From Actinoplanes sp. NBC_00393 (GTDB lineage: Bacteria > Actinomycetota > Actinomycetes > Mycobacteriales > Micromonosporaceae), in the NCBI RefSeq assembly GCF_036053395.1, contig NZ_CP107942.1, forward strand, positions 4,182,501 through 4,246,500: a stretch of DNA of 64,000 nt, written 5' to 3'. The position numbers and the translations under genes were made by a program. A model generated the notes under the pieces. It had not been told where the DNA came from. It saw nothing but the letters and a program-made list of their open reading frames with translations, and did no database searches. This document shows positions 16,545-25,646 of the stretch, in pieces; position 1 is the first letter of the stretch, and each line of letters begins with the position of its first letter.

Positions 16545-17764
16545 CCGGGTTCCCCTCCCAGCAGGGCCTGCCCGGGGAGGCGTACCGGGTCCTGGGCCAG
16601 TCGCTGAACCTGCACCGCACCGCGGCCGCCGCCGTGCGGCTCGCCGTTCCCGCGCTGGCCCGGACGGCGCTGCTCGTCCTGACGTTCGATCACCAGGCGC
16701 AGTGGTGGACAGCCGACGGCCGGGCGGATCAACGGGGTCATGCTGTCCCGGCCGCCCTGCCCCGGTGGCTGCAGGACCGCCTGGCCGACGGCGACGGCAT
16801 CCGCGTGAATCCGCTCCCCGCGGGACAACGGTCCCTGCCCGGCGGGCGGCAGCACGACGGTCACGGAGCCGTGGTCCGGTTGTCCTGCTCGTATCAGTGC
16901 CAAGCCGTGCTGGTGCTGCTGCGTGACGCCGGCCGGCCGGCGTTCACCGAGGCCGAGCGCACCCTCGCGGCGCAGTTCGCCGTACCAGTCAGCCGGGCGG
17001 TGACCGCGGCCATGCTCTACCGCGACCAGGCCGAACTCGCCGAGACGCTGCGGACCGCCCTGCAGCCGGCGCCGCTGCCGACGGTCGCCGGGGTCGAACT
17101 GGCGGCGGCGTACCGGCCGGCCCGGGAGGCGCACCGCATCGGCGGCGACATCCTGCACGTCGAGGCCCGGCCCGACGGCAGCGCACTGTGCGCGCTGGGC
17201 GACGTCTGCGGCAAGGGCGTCGAAGCAGCGTTGGCCGGCGGCCGCCTGCGCCGGTCGCTGCAGACCCTGTCGCCGGTCGCCCAACAGCCCCTGGACCTGC
17301 TGCACCTGCTCAACGTGACGTCTTTCGATACCAGCGCCATGGACGCGACACAGTTCGCCACGCTGCTGCTCGGCGTCGTCCAGATGGTGCCGCACGGCGG
17401 TGTGCTGCTCCGGCTGGCCGCCGGCGGTCACCCGTCGCCGGTGGTGGTGCGGCGCACCGGCCGGGTGGAGGAACCGCAGCTCGGCGGCATGATGCTCGGC
17501 GCCGACCGGGCGGCGACGTTCACCGAGTCGGTGATCTGGCTGGCATCCGGCGACGTGTGCGTGCTCTACACCGACGGGGTGATCGACGCCGAGGGCGGCC
17601 CGCTGGGTGAGGCGTTCGGCCGGCAACGGCTCACCGCAATGCTCAGCGACTACGCCGGCCAACCGGCCGCGGTGGTCGCGGAACGGATCGAGCAGTGTAC
17701 GAGCGACTGGCTCGGCGGCGCCGAACACGACGACATCGCGGTGCTGGTCGTCCGGGCCCCGTGA
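16541..17764 (+). CDS. SpoIIE/RsbU-type PP2C serine phosphatase with N-terminal GAF-like domain
   Basis: 407 residues. An N-terminal sensor-like region (about 15-160, GAF-like) precedes a linker helix and the PP2C/SpoIIE catalytic domain (about 180-407). The metal-binding motifs are present: IGGDILHV, LGDVCGKGVEAAL, LYTDGVIDAEG and EHDDIAVLVV. These phosphatases dephosphorylate STAS antagonists. The start overlaps the stop of the STAS-HATPase gene by four bases, so its natural substrate is probably the DSSG serine of that protein. The GTG start at 16541 is fixed by this coupling. Confidence 0.9.
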   Translation: MTGFPSQQGLPGEAYRVLGQSLNLHRTAAAAVRLAVPALARTALLVLTFDHQAQWWTADGRADQRGHAVPAALPRWLQDRLADGDGIRVNPLPAGQRSLPGGRQHDGHGAVVRLSCSYQCQAVLVLLRDAGRPAFTEAERTLAAQFAVPVSRAVTAAMLYRDQAELAETLRTALQPAPLPTVAGVELAAAYRPAREAHRIGGDILHVEARPDGSALCALGDVCGKGVEAALAGGRLRRSLQTLSPVAQQPLDLLHLLNVTSFDTSAMDATQFATLLLGVVQMVPHGGVLLRLAAGGHPSPVVVRRTGRVEEPQLGGMMLGADRAATFTESVIWLASGDVCVLYTDGVIDAEGGPLGEAFGRQRLTAMLSDYAGQPAAVVAERIEQCTSDWLGGAEHDDIAVLVVRAP

Positions 17765-17845
17765 TCACCGATGCGGCAGACCGGCCGACCGTGGTGTTGG
17801 CTACCGTCGACCAGGACGAGTCGCCTACCGGACGGGATTCGCGGG

Positions 17846-18616
17846 ATGAGCAACGACCTTCGGGTGCGAGCGGGCGGCGACGGCGGGCCGGTGCTGCTGT
17901 TGCTGCACGGCCTCGGCGCGACCGGCGACGTCTGGGCCGGGTGGGAGCCGCAGCTGGCCCGGCACTGGCCCGGCCGGTGGCTGGCCCCCGACCTGCCCGG
18001 ACACGGTGGGTCGGCGTCGCTGGCCTCCTACACGTTCGACACCCTCGCCGAGGCGGTCCGGCCGCTGGTCGAGCCGGGTGTGCGTACCGTCGTGCTCGGA
18101 CACTCGCTCGGCGGCGTGGTCGCGCTGGCGCTGGCCGCGCGGGCCCCGGTGGCCGCGGTGATCGGGCTGGGCATCAAGGTCGTCTGGAACGACGAGGAGC
18201 TGGAACGCGCCCAGGCGCTGGCCCGGCGTCCGGTGAGCTGGTTCGACACCCGGGAGGAGGCCCTGACCCGGCACCTGCGGGTCTCCGGGCTGGCCGGGCT
18301 GATCGCCGGCGACGACCCGGCCGCGCAGAGCGGGATCCGCGCGGAGGACGGCCGGTGGCGGCTGGCCCTGGATCCGGCGGCGTTCGGGGTGGGCGCGCCG
18401 GACATGCCGGGCCTGATCGCCGGCTCTCCGGCGACGGTCACCCTGGCCCGCGGTGAGAACGACCCGATGAACACCGACGCCCAGCTGGGCCGGCTGCGCG
18501 TCCCGGTGGTCACGCTGGGCGGGCTCGGCCACAACGCGCACGTGGAGAGCCCACCCCAATGCCTGGCCCTGCTGGGCGGCATCGGCGCAGCTCAGGGGCC
18601 GGCCCACCGGCCCTGA
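17846..18616 (+). CDS. Alpha/beta hydrolase
   Basis: 256 residues with a complete serine hydrolase frame. LLLLHGLGATGDVW is the oxyanion loop, LAPDLPGHGGS follows, VVLGHSLGG has nucleophile Ser87 and LGGLGHNAHVESP carries the catalytic histidine. The acidic residue is probably in RGENDPMNTD. It has no signal peptide and resembles haloperoxidase/esterase-type cytoplasmic hydrolases. The substrate cannot be told from sequence. ATG 17846 lies 81 bases after the phosphatase gene, so it may or may not belong to that operon. Confidence 0.85.
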   Translation: MSNDLRVRAGGDGGPVLLLLHGLGATGDVWAGWEPQLARHWPGRWLAPDLPGHGGSASLASYTFDTLAEAVRPLVEPGVRTVVLGHSLGGVVALALAARAPVAAVIGLGIKVVWNDEELERAQALARRPVSWFDTREEALTRHLRVSGLAGLIAGDDPAAQSGIRAEDGRWRLALDPAAFGVGAPDMPGLIAGSPATVTLARGENDPMNTDAQLGRLRVPVVTLGGLGHNAHVESPPQCLALLGGIGAAQGPAHRP

Positions 18617-18617
18617 T

Positions 18618-19499
18618 TCATCCGGCGACCGGATAGTCGACGTACGCGAAACGCCGCGAATCCGGCGACCAGCTGTTGACGTTGATCGTGCCCTGCCCGC
18701 CGTGCAGCGCGACGACCGTGCGCGCTTCACGCCAGTCGTCCCCGTCCACGAGCCGAAGCTCAACGTCCAGGTCGGCGGGGTGGCCCTGCGTGCCCGGGGG
18801 GTAGCTGAGGTAGACAGCCCGGCCGCCGTCCGGCGCGAAGTGCGGGAACCAGTTGACCCGCTCGTCGAAGGTCAGCTGCTCGATCCCCGTACCGTCCGGC
18901 CGGATCCGGGCGATCTGCGCGTTGCCGGAGAACCGCTCGGTGTTGAAGTAGATCCACTCACCGTCCGGCGAGTACTCGGGCCCGTCGTCCGGCCCGCCCG
19001 CCGCGGTGAGCCGGGTCGACGGCCCGCCGGACCGGCCGATCGTCCACAGGTTGCCGGCATCCCAGCGCTGCTGCTCGATGCCCACGTAGGCGAGGGTCGC
19101 ACCGTCCGGGCTCACCCCGTGCAGAAAGTGCATCCGCTCCTCGTGGGTGATCCGCCGCCCCGGGCCACCGGCCAGCGGCGCCTCGTAGATGTGCCCGTCG
19201 TTCGCGGACAGAAAGATCGTCTCGCCGTCCGGCGCCAGGACGTGGTCGTTGTTCAGCTCCGGCACCCCGCCCAGCGAGATCCGCCGCGGCGGCCCCGACC
19301 CGTCGGCCGGCAGGGCCCACAGCAGCCCGTCCCCGTTCAGGATCAGGTCCCCACCGGCCGTCCAGTTCGGCGCCTCGAACAGCACGTCCGCGCTGGTGTA
19401 CACCAGCGTCGAGCGGCCAGCAGCGACGTCATAGATGTGAATGCGGCAGGTCTGATTCCCGGCGAGGGTGCGAGCGTAGGCCATGCAGCATTGGAGCAT
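18618..19499 (-). CDS. TolB-like PD40 beta-propeller protein
   Basis: 293 residues made of repeated PD40/WD40-like blades with the signature xxSPDGxxIxF: LAPDGETIFLSA, VSPDGATLAYV, YSPDGEWIYFN, FAPDGGRAVYLS and WSPDSRRFAYVD. There is no signal peptide and no peptidase domain, so it is a bare propeller, possibly cytoplasmic, and often annotated as a TolB or biopolymer-transport relative. ATG 19499 and ATG 19484 are both possible starts. An imperfect inverted repeat (GCAGCAT at 19485-19491, ATGCTGC at 19498-19504) covers the start codons and could be an operator or chance. It converges with the hydrolase gene, separated by one base. Confidence 0.78.
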   Translation of the reverse strand: MLQCCMAYARTLAGNQTCRIHIYDVAAGRSTLVYTSADVLFEAPNWTAGGDLILNGDGLLWALPADGSGPPRRISLGGVPELNNDHVLAPDGETIFLSANDGHIYEAPLAGGPGRRITHEERMHFLHGVSPDGATLAYVGIEQQRWDAGNLWTIGRSGGPSTRLTAAGGPDDGPEYSPDGEWIYFNTERFSGNAQIARIRPDGTGIEQLTFDERVNWFPHFAPDGGRAVYLSYPPGTQGHPADLDVELRLVDGDDWREARTVVALHGGQGTINVNSWSPDSRRFAYVDYPVAG

Positions 19500-19559
19500 G
19501 CTGCACTCGATGCCGCCGCCGGCACCGGCCGGACCGCGCGTGCTTTCCGCGCCCCTGGC

Positions 19560-20519
19560 TCAAGTGCGTTCTCGCCGCGAGTCACCGCGAGGCTGCTGCC
19601 GCCGCGGTGCGCGGGGCCGGCCGTGACCCGTACGCATAGCTGATCGGCCCAGGATCACCGCCAGCACGACAAGGCCCAGAGCCAGAAGAGCCAGGGCAAC
19701 GGTACGCACGACGCTGCTCCCCGCATCCCGGCAGTCCGCCACCGGGTCGTCGTGGGTGAGCGCACACGTCATCAGCGATCCACGCCGCGCGCCGTACTCG
19801 CTGCGCAGCGCGATGCCCAGCTCGCGCCACTGGTGGCGGGTCTCGACGAGGGCGCCGGTCACCGCCTTCTCGAAGTTGCGGCCCACCTGGCCGCGCGGTG
19901 TCCCCGGGCTGGTCACGCTCCCGGTGACCGGGTCGATCAGGCCGTTGTCCTTGTTCAGGGCCGCGTGGGTGATGCGGCGCTCGCACATGCCGACGCCGGG
20001 CACGGTGTCGTGCAGCACGAAGCAGCCCGTCGCCAGGTCGCGCGGCACGTTCGGCGTGCCGGTCCCCCGCAGGTCGAGGACGGAGCTGGGCGCGGGCCGG
20101 TTCAGGCCCGGCGGGTTGTCCGGACCGACCGGGCGGGCCGGGTCCGCCTCGTCGGCCCACGAGCTGTGCGCGTAGAAGTCCTGCACGCCGTGCAGCGCCC
20201 GCCCGAAGCTCTCCAGGACCGTGCACTTGGCCCGCTGCTCGCCGTTCTCCGCCAGCCGGCACCCGCTGTCGAGGCTCACCTCGGCGGCGACGATCCGATC
20301 CTGATCATCGAGCAGCTCGCCGGCGCCGCTCACCGCTTCGGTGAAACGCTGCCGCAGGTGGGTGACGCAGTCGGTGATGCTCGCCGTGGCCTGCTCGCGG
20401 GTGCGAGCCGTGCGGGTTATCCGCTCGTGCTCACGGTGCTGTCCCCCGCCGTCGACGGTCCCGAACCCCGGAGTCGTCAGGAGACCGGCAGAGAGCAGCA
20501 ACGGCACCAGCCGTCTCAT
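19560..20519 (-). CDS. Secreted CinY/HET-C-like protein with C-terminal membrane anchor
   Basis: 319 residues. It has a signal peptide (MRRLVPLLLSAGLLTTPGFG), then HREHERITR and a helical domain with FGRALHGVQDFYAHSSWADEADP. This histidine- and aspartate-rich segment is typical of zinc-dependent phospholipase-C/HET-C-like folds and actinobacterial CinY proteins. Six cysteines in the exported part may form disulfides. Near the C-terminus a single helix (SVVRTVALALLALGLVVLAVIL) and a basic tail suggest a membrane anchor. Function is unknown; enzymatic activity is only inferred from the fold. It is divergently placed from nothing obvious and lies between PD40 and UspA genes on the same strand. 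Confidence 0.72.
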   Translation of the reverse strand: MRRLVPLLLSAGLLTTPGFGTVDGGGQHREHERITRTARTREQATASITDCVTHLRQRFTEAVSGAGELLDDQDRIVAAEVSLDSGCRLAENGEQRAKCTVLESFGRALHGVQDFYAHSSWADEADPARPVGPDNPPGLNRPAPSSVLDLRGTGTPNVPRDLATGCFVLHDTVPGVGMCERRITHAALNKDNGLIDPVTGSVTSPGTPRGQVGRNFEKAVTGALVETRHQWRELGIALRSEYGARRGSLMTCALTHDDPVADCRDAGSSVVRTVALALLALGLVVLAVILGRSAMRTGHGRPRAPRRQQPRGDSRRERT

Positions 20520-20574
20520 CCCGCAAGCCTGGACGCCTCATCCGCCGGGGATGGCCGGAAGCCGACCCCCTTTA

Positions 20575-21006
20575 TCAGCGGACCACGGTTACGGTGCATT
20601 TCGCGTACGCCGCGACGTGCTGGCTGACCGACCCGAGCACCAGGCCGGCGAACCCGCCGTGCCCGCGCTGGCCCACCACCAGCAGGTCGGCGTCCGCCGA
20701 CTCCTCGATCAGCACCTTCGCCGGCCGGCCCTGCTTGACCAGCGGGCGCACCAGCACCGGCGGGTCCTCACCGAGCTCCTCCTTGATCACCTGAAGCAGG
20801 TCGTCGGCGGTGCGCTGAATCGGGTCGGGCACATACCGCTCGGACACGCTGACACTGCCGGCGGGCGGCAGCAGCGTGTGCTCCCACACGTTGAGCACGA
20901 CCAGGTCGGTGCCGTGCTCCGCGGCCTCGGCGGCAGCCCAGGTCAGCGCTTTGCGGCTGCCGGGCGACCCGTCGACGCCGACCACGATGCTCCGCCAATC
21001 GCTCAC
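20575..21006 (-). CDS. Universal stress protein, UspA family
   Basis: 143 residues, one Usp domain. IVVGVDGSPGSRKAL is the first strand and loop. The ATP-binding signature G-2x-G-9x-G-S is intact in VVGQRGHGGFAGLVLGSV, so it should bind ATP. The C-terminus CTVTVVR is the last strand. GTG 21006 has GGAGGAG six bases upstream, which decides the start over longer open frame. It is divergent from a transporter gene that itself ends in a Usp domain, so the two are probably controlled from the shared 180-base region. Confidence 0.92.
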   Translation of the reverse strand: MSDWRSIVVGVDGSPGSRKALTWAAAEAAEHGTDLVVLNVWEHTLLPPAGSVSVSERYVPDPIQRTADDLLQVIKEELGEDPPVLVRPLVKQGRPAKVLIEESADADLLVVGQRGHGGFAGLVLGSVSQHVAAYAKCTVTVVR

Positions 21007-21186
21007 CGTCGTCTCCTCCGCGTCAGAAATGCGAGCCCGGTGCTTTCCAGAGTGGTCGAGATCTTGCCCGGCCGCCATACCTGGGGATTTTCACGCATTG
21101 GCGCTCGTCATCACGCCGAGTTGCGGGCCGGTTACCACGGGCTTAGCTTCCGCTCAATGGCCGAACGGCTGAAAGAGGGGGTTCTC

Positions 21187-23061
21187 GTGACCACCACAAC
21201 TACCGCCGGAACCGTCACTTCGGATGGCGGCGGGCAGATCGAACACAAGCCGCTGATGTCGGGGCCCGCCCTGCTGATGATGAACCTCGGCTTCTTCGGG
21301 GTGCAGTTCAGCTTCGGCCTGACCCAGTCCGCGGTGAACCCGCTCTTCCTGCTGATCGGCGCCAGTCCCGAACAGCTGCCGATCCTCAACCTGGCCGGCC
21401 CGGTCACCGGGCTGATCATCCAACCGCTGATCGGGGCGATCAGCGACCGCACCTGGCATCCACGCTGGGGCCGGCGACGCCCGTTCATCACGGCCGGCGC
21501 CCTGCTCTGCGCGGTCATCCTGTTCCTGTTCCCGTTCGTCGGGATCCTGTGGCTGGCCGTCGTCTGCTTCTGGCTGCTCGACGCCGGCAACAACACGTCG
21601 ATGGAGCCGTACCGGGCGTTCATCTCCGACCGGCTACCGAAATCTCAGCTGGCCCGCGGCTTCCTGACGCAGAGCATGTTCACCGGTGCGGGCGCGGTGC
21701 TGGCCAACCTGTCGCTGTTCCTGCTGGAGAAGGTCGAGGGGCTGCAGCGGACCGCCGGCAACGGGGTGCCCTATTGGATGTACGTCTGCTTCATGATCGG
21801 TACGTTCTGCATTCTGCTGACCGTTCTGACGGCGATGGCCCGTACCAAGGAATTGACCCCTTCCGATGAGGATCTCGCCGAGATCCGGTCGGCGCCGAAG
21901 GGTCTGCACCACGCCGTGCGGGAGATCGCGGACGCCGTACGCGTCATGCCGGTGGCCATGCACAAGATCGGCGTGGTCTTCATGTTCCAGTGGTACGCCA
22001 TGTTCATCTACTGGCAGTTCGTGGCGGTCAGCCTCGGCGAGACGGTCTTCGGCGCCACCCCGGAGGAGGGCGGCCCGGCCTGGGAAGAGGCGATCGGGTG
22101 GAGCGGCCTGGAGAACGCCGCCTACAACTTCGTCACCATGGTGTCCGCGCTGTTCCTGGTCGGCTTCGCCCGGCGGATCGGCGCCAAACGGGTGCACGCG
22201 GTCGCGCTCGGGCTGGCCGCGGTCTCGCTGGTCTGGCTGTCCCAGATCACCAACCAGTACCTGGCTCTGGTCCCGATGATCGGCCTGGGCATCTTCTGGG
22301 CCAGTGCGGTCGGCGTGCCGTACCTGATGGTGGCCAGCATGGTCCCGGCCAAGCGCACCGGTGTCTACATGGGCATCCTGAACATGATGATCGTGGTGCC
22401 GATGCTGATCCAGACCGTCACGTTCGGCTGGATCTTCGAGCACTGGCTGGACGGCAAGGGCAGCAACGCGATCATGCTCGCCGGGATCCTGCTCGGCCTC
22501 GGCGCCTTCGCGATGCTCTGGGTCAACCCGCCGGACGAGGCCGACGAGTCGCCGATCGTGCCGCTCGGCGCGAAGCGCAGCATCACCGTCTACGACCGGG
22601 TCGTGGTCGGCTCGGACGGCACCCCCACCAGCCTGTACGCCGTGGACCGGGCGGCCGAGGTGGCGCAGGCCGCGCAGGCCCGCCTCGTGGTGATCACCGC
22701 CTACCGCGAGGGCCCTTCCGCCGACCCGGCCGAGGGCGCACATCGTGATCTGTACGGTGTGGACGCCGCCCGCGAGGCCATGGAGAGGTCGGTCACCGGC
22801 CTGACCCGGGAACGGGCCCGCTACATCGACCAGCGCCTGGTGATCGGCGATCCGGCGCAGGCCCTGCTCGACGCGGTCGGCGCAAACCCGGCGAACCTCA
22901 TCGTCGTCGGCAACCGCGGGCTGGGCGCGAGCCAGGGACAGCTGCTCGGCTCGGTGCCGGCCGGCGTCGTGAAGAACGCCGTCTGCGACGTCCTGGTGGT
23001 GCAGACCTCGGCACTTGACGAGGAACGCGTGCTGGCCGCCGAGGAGACTGAATCTGGTTAG
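21187..23061 (+). CDS. MFS transporter (GPH/SLC45 sugar type) fused to a C-terminal UspA domain
   Basis: 624 residues. Residues about 20-455 form a 12-helix major-facilitator transporter with the loop RTWHPRWGRRRPF between helices 2 and 3, a signature of the sugar:cation symporter (GPH/SLC45, sucrose-type) group. A second domain from about 469 (VYDRVVVGSDGTPTSLYA) to 610 is a universal stress protein domain. Its ATP motif G-2x-G-9x-G-S is intact (VVGNRGLGASQGQLLGSV). The fusion suggests that transport responds to ATP or stress state through the cytoplasmic Usp module; that is inference. GTG 21187 has AGAGGGGG just upstream; ATG 21160 would add nine residues. It is divergent from a free UspA gene. 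Confidence 0.9.
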   Translation: MTTTTTAGTVTSDGGGQIEHKPLMSGPALLMMNLGFFGVQFSFGLTQSAVNPLFLLIGASPEQLPILNLAGPVTGLIIQPLIGAISDRTWHPRWGRRRPFITAGALLCAVILFLFPFVGILWLAVVCFWLLDAGNNTSMEPYRAFISDRLPKSQLARGFLTQSMFTGAGAVLANLSLFLLEKVEGLQRTAGNGVPYWMYVCFMIGTFCILLTVLTAMARTKELTPSDEDLAEIRSAPKGLHHAVREIADAVRVMPVAMHKIGVVFMFQWYAMFIYWQFVAVSLGETVFGATPEEGGPAWEEAIGWSGLENAAYNFVTMVSALFLVGFARRIGAKRVHAVALGLAAVSLVWLSQITNQYLALVPMIGLGIFWASAVGVPYLMVASMVPAKRTGVYMGILNMMIVVPMLIQTVTFGWIFEHWLDGKGSNAIMLAGILLGLGAFAMLWVNPPDEADESPIVPLGAKRSITVYDRVVVGSDGTPTSLYAVDRAAEVAQAAQARLVVITAYREGPSADPAEGAHRDLYGVDAAREAMERSVTGLTRERARYIDQRLVIGDPAQALLDAVGANPANLIVVGNRGLGASQGQLLGSVPAGVVKNAVCDVLVVQTSALDEERVLAAEETESG

Positions 23062-23070
23062 GGTGAGGGC

Positions 23071-23484
23071 ATGAAGCCCGCCACCGTCGTCGTCTCGCTG
23101 CCGATCACCGACCTCGACCGGTCGCTACGCTTCTATCGCGACGGGCTGGGCCTGGAGACCGCCGACGTCGACGAGGGCATCATCGCCTTCGAGCTGCCGA
23201 ACCTGTCGCTGTTCCTGATCGAACAGAGCGAGTACGCGAAGTACGCGAGCCGGGCGGGCGTTCCGTCCGGCTCGCCGGCCGCGGGGGCGATCATCATCTC
23301 CTGCGCGATCGGCAGCAAGCAGGAGGTCGACGACACTGTCGCCCGCGCTGCGTCGGCGGGCGGCACGGTCGCCGCACCGCCCGCCGAGGCAGACGGGTCG
23401 TACTCGGGCTACTTCAGCGACCCCGACGGGCACGTGTGGGAACTCGTCCACAACGAGCGCACCGAAGCGGCCGCCGCGCAGTAG
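23071..23484 (+). CDS. VOC family protein (glyoxalase/bleomycin-resistance fold)
   Basis: 137 residues with paired beta-alpha-beta units: LPITDLDRSLRFYRDGLGL at the start and YFSDPDGHVWELVHN at the end, the typical VOC metal-site half motif with terminal Glu. Members may be metal-dependent isomerases, dioxygenases or drug-binding proteins. Nothing here separates these. It begins nine bases after the transporter stop, so it is likely co-transcribed. The short spacer contains GGGTGAGG as ribosome site before ATG 23071. Confidence 0.88.
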   Translation: MKPATVVVSLPITDLDRSLRFYRDGLGLETADVDEGIIAFELPNLSLFLIEQSEYAKYASRAGVPSGSPAAGAIIISCAIGSKQEVDDTVARAASAGGTVAAPPAEADGSYSGYFSDPDGHVWELVHNERTEAAAAQ

Positions 23485-23495
23485 CAGCGCACCGC

Positions 23496-24605
23496 CTACT
23501 CGCCACCGCCGAACACGGCCTCGACCAGACGCTGCGTCGCCTGCTGGAACGGCACGGCCAGCGACATCGCGGCGTCGTCGACGTAGTTCAGCGTCGCGGT
23601 CAGGGTGGTGCTGCCGTCGGGGGTGCTGTACATCAGCGCGCCGTGGCCGGCGATGCCGCCGTTGTGGGTGATCAGCTTGCCGTCGTTCTGCACGAACACG
23701 CCCAGGCCGTAGCCGGCCTTGGCTTCCGGGGTGCACATCTCGGCCAGCAGGGCGGCGGGCAGCAGCCTGCCGCCGAGCAGGGCGGAGATGAAGACGTGCA
23801 GGTCCCGGCTGGTCGAGATCATGTTGCCGCCGCTGGAGATCCAGGACGGGTTGTGCCGGGTGACGTCGATCGTCTTCTCGTGCCGGTAGTAGGCGTGGGC
23901 GTACGGCGACGGGAGATCGGTCTCCGTGGTCGGCGCGACCGTGCCGGTCAGCCCGAGCGGGCCCAGGATCAGCCGCTGCATCTCCTCGGCGACCGAGCGG
24001 CCGGTGACCTTCTCGACGAGCAGCCGGGCCAGCACGTAGTTGGTGTTGGAGTAGCTCCAGTCCGCCCCGGGCTCGAATCGCGGCGGCTTCGCCAACGCCA
24101 GGCGTACCAGATCTTCGGGCTCGTAGTTCTTGAACCTCTTCTCCACCCACTCGTCGCCGAGCACCTGCGGGTTGGGAATCCCGGAGACGATCGTGCCGTC
24201 CTCGAAGAACTCGCCGGTGAAGTTGAAGACGCCGCTGGTGTGCTGCAGCAGCATCCGCACGGTGATCCGCGGGTCCAGCCCGAATCCGGGCAGATGGTTC
24301 GCAACCGAGTCGTCCAGCCCGAACCGGCCCTCGGCCACCAGCTGCAGCACCAGGGTCGCGGTGAAGGTCTTGGTGTTGCTGCCGACGCGGTGGTGCCCGT
24401 TCACCGGGGGTCTCGCGGTCCCGCCGAGCTCCCCCAGCCCGGCGCTGCCTATCCATTCGCCGCTTCTGTCGTTTACCCGCAGCGTCACGCCGAGGATGCC
24501 GGAGTCGACAATCTCCTCAATGAGCTGCTGCAACTCAGGGCGGTCGCGCCCGGCGGCAGCCAGCACAGCTCCGCCGTCCGCGGCGGCCGTGATCATGGTG
24601 GACAT
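23496..24605 (-). CDS. Serine beta-lactamase-fold hydrolase (class C / D-alanyl-D-alanine carboxypeptidase-like)
   Basis: 369 residues. All three active-site motifs of the serine beta-lactamase/PBP fold are present: SNTK (Ser76-x-x-Lys79), YSN in DWSYSNTNY and HNGG in LITHNGGIAG. No signal peptide is apparent. It resembles the esterase/peptidase branch used in actinobacteria for peptide or ester hydrolysis rather than a secreted resistance enzyme. ATG 24605 is preceded by AAGGGAG at six bases, giving a clear start; the open frame further upstream is non-coding. It converges with the VOC gene. Confidence 0.88.
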   Translation of the reverse strand: MSTMITAAADGGAVLAAAGRDRPELQQLIEEIVDSGILGVTLRVNDRSGEWIGSAGLGELGGTARPPVNGHHRVGSNTKTFTATLVLQLVAEGRFGLDDSVANHLPGFGLDPRITVRMLLQHTSGVFNFTGEFFEDGTIVSGIPNPQVLGDEWVEKRFKNYEPEDLVRLALAKPPRFEPGADWSYSNTNYVLARLLVEKVTGRSVAEEMQRLILGPLGLTGTVAPTTETDLPSPYAHAYYRHEKTIDVTRHNPSWISSGGNMISTSRDLHVFISALLGGRLLPAALLAEMCTPEAKAGYGLGVFVQNDGKLITHNGGIAGHGALMYSTPDGSTTLTATLNYVDDAAMSLAVPFQQATQRLVEAVFGGGE

Positions 24606-24720
24606 GGTTGTGCTCCCTTGACTCGGTTCGATGGCTTCGGCACGGGTCCCCCGCAACGGGGGCGGGCGCAGGGCGGCGGCCGGCTCCGGGGCTCGGCTGG
24701 TCGCAGTGTCACCCGGCCGT

Positions 24721-25488
24721 TCATGACAGACCTCCGATGAGCTCGTAGAGGTGGGACCGCCGCAAAGCACGGAAACCCAGGTCTTTGCGTACGGCGAGCA
24801 GGTGCGGATCGCCGTCGTCGGTGACGGTCTCGATCTCGTCGATGTGCGGGTGGACCTCCCGCAGCCGCTGGATCAGGGCGGCGTTCACCCAGATGCCCAG
24901 CCGGCGTCCGTGATGGTCGGGCAGCACGACCGGGCCGTACTGACGGGCGCGAGGATCGGCGAACGTCCCGACGACCGCCACGGCGTACGCCGCCAGATCA
25001 CCGTCCGCGTCGGCGGCGGTCAGCACGGCGTTGCCGGGACTGCTCGGGCTGCGCAGCAGTTCCTCGATCCGGGCCGCGTCGGGCAGGTCGCCGGTCCACT
25101 GGACCAGGCGGTATCCCGGGTGCTCGGCGTCGACCAGCTCACCCAGCCAGGCGCGGTGCACATCGCAGTAGGCGAGCAGATCGAGACGCCGGGAGGAGGT
25201 ACGCCGGAAGCCGTGCCACCGGCAGAACGCCTCCGCCGCCGACCCCGCCGCCACATCCGCGAGCAGACGGGAGCCGGGACTCTCCGCCCGTACGGTCGCC
25301 AGCAACCGTGAGCCGATCCCGCGACGCCGCCAGCGCGGTTCCACGTACAGATGCAGCTCTTGACCGGTCGGAAGGAACGGCCGCAGGCCGGCCGTCCCGG
25401 CCACCCGGCCACGCGCTGTCACCGCCTGCCATCGCCGGAGCCCCGGACGACCCGGCGTCGCCACAATGTCGATCAAGGCCTCGGTCAT
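24721..25488 (-). CDS. Tandem GNAT N-acetyltransferase
   Basis: 255 residues. The first half is a GNAT domain with strand 4 ELHLYVEPRWRRRGIGSRLLATV, containing the acetyl-CoA loop RRRGIG. The second half (about 130-255) has a related fold ending VTDDGDPHLLAVRKDLGFRALRRSHLYEL, without a clear acetyl-CoA loop (RRLGIW is a weak match). Two-domain GNATs of this type are common in actinomycetes and include aminoglycoside- and small-molecule-modifying enzymes; no substrate is assigned. ATG 25488 is preferred over a GTG three codons earlier. Confidence 0.83.
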   Translation of the reverse strand: MTEALIDIVATPGRPGLRRWQAVTARGRVAGTAGLRPFLPTGQELHLYVEPRWRRRGIGSRLLATVRAESPGSRLLADVAAGSAAEAFCRWHGFRRTSSRRLDLLAYCDVHRAWLGELVDAEHPGYRLVQWTGDLPDAARIEELLRSPSSPGNAVLTAADADGDLAAYAVAVVGTFADPRARQYGPVVLPDHHGRRLGIWVNAALIQRLREVHPHIDEIETVTDDGDPHLLAVRKDLGFRALRRSHLYELIGGLS

Positions 25489-25646
25489 GGCTCTCACGAT
25501 CGCCCGGGCCGGCCGGGCGGAACAATGCGAAAGATCGAACCGCCGGATTAGCCGACGGTTATCGTTCGACGTCAGCCGCGCCCCGCGATCAAGCGGTGGA
25601 CACCTCGCCGTAGACTTCCGGCTCGCGAACCGGGAGGCGGGGTCAG

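Noticed and set aside
19485..19504. Inverted repeat GCAGCAT/ATGCTGC over the PD40 gene start as an operator
   Set aside because: Short, partly within coding sequence and no regulator nearby, so not listed as a regulatory site.
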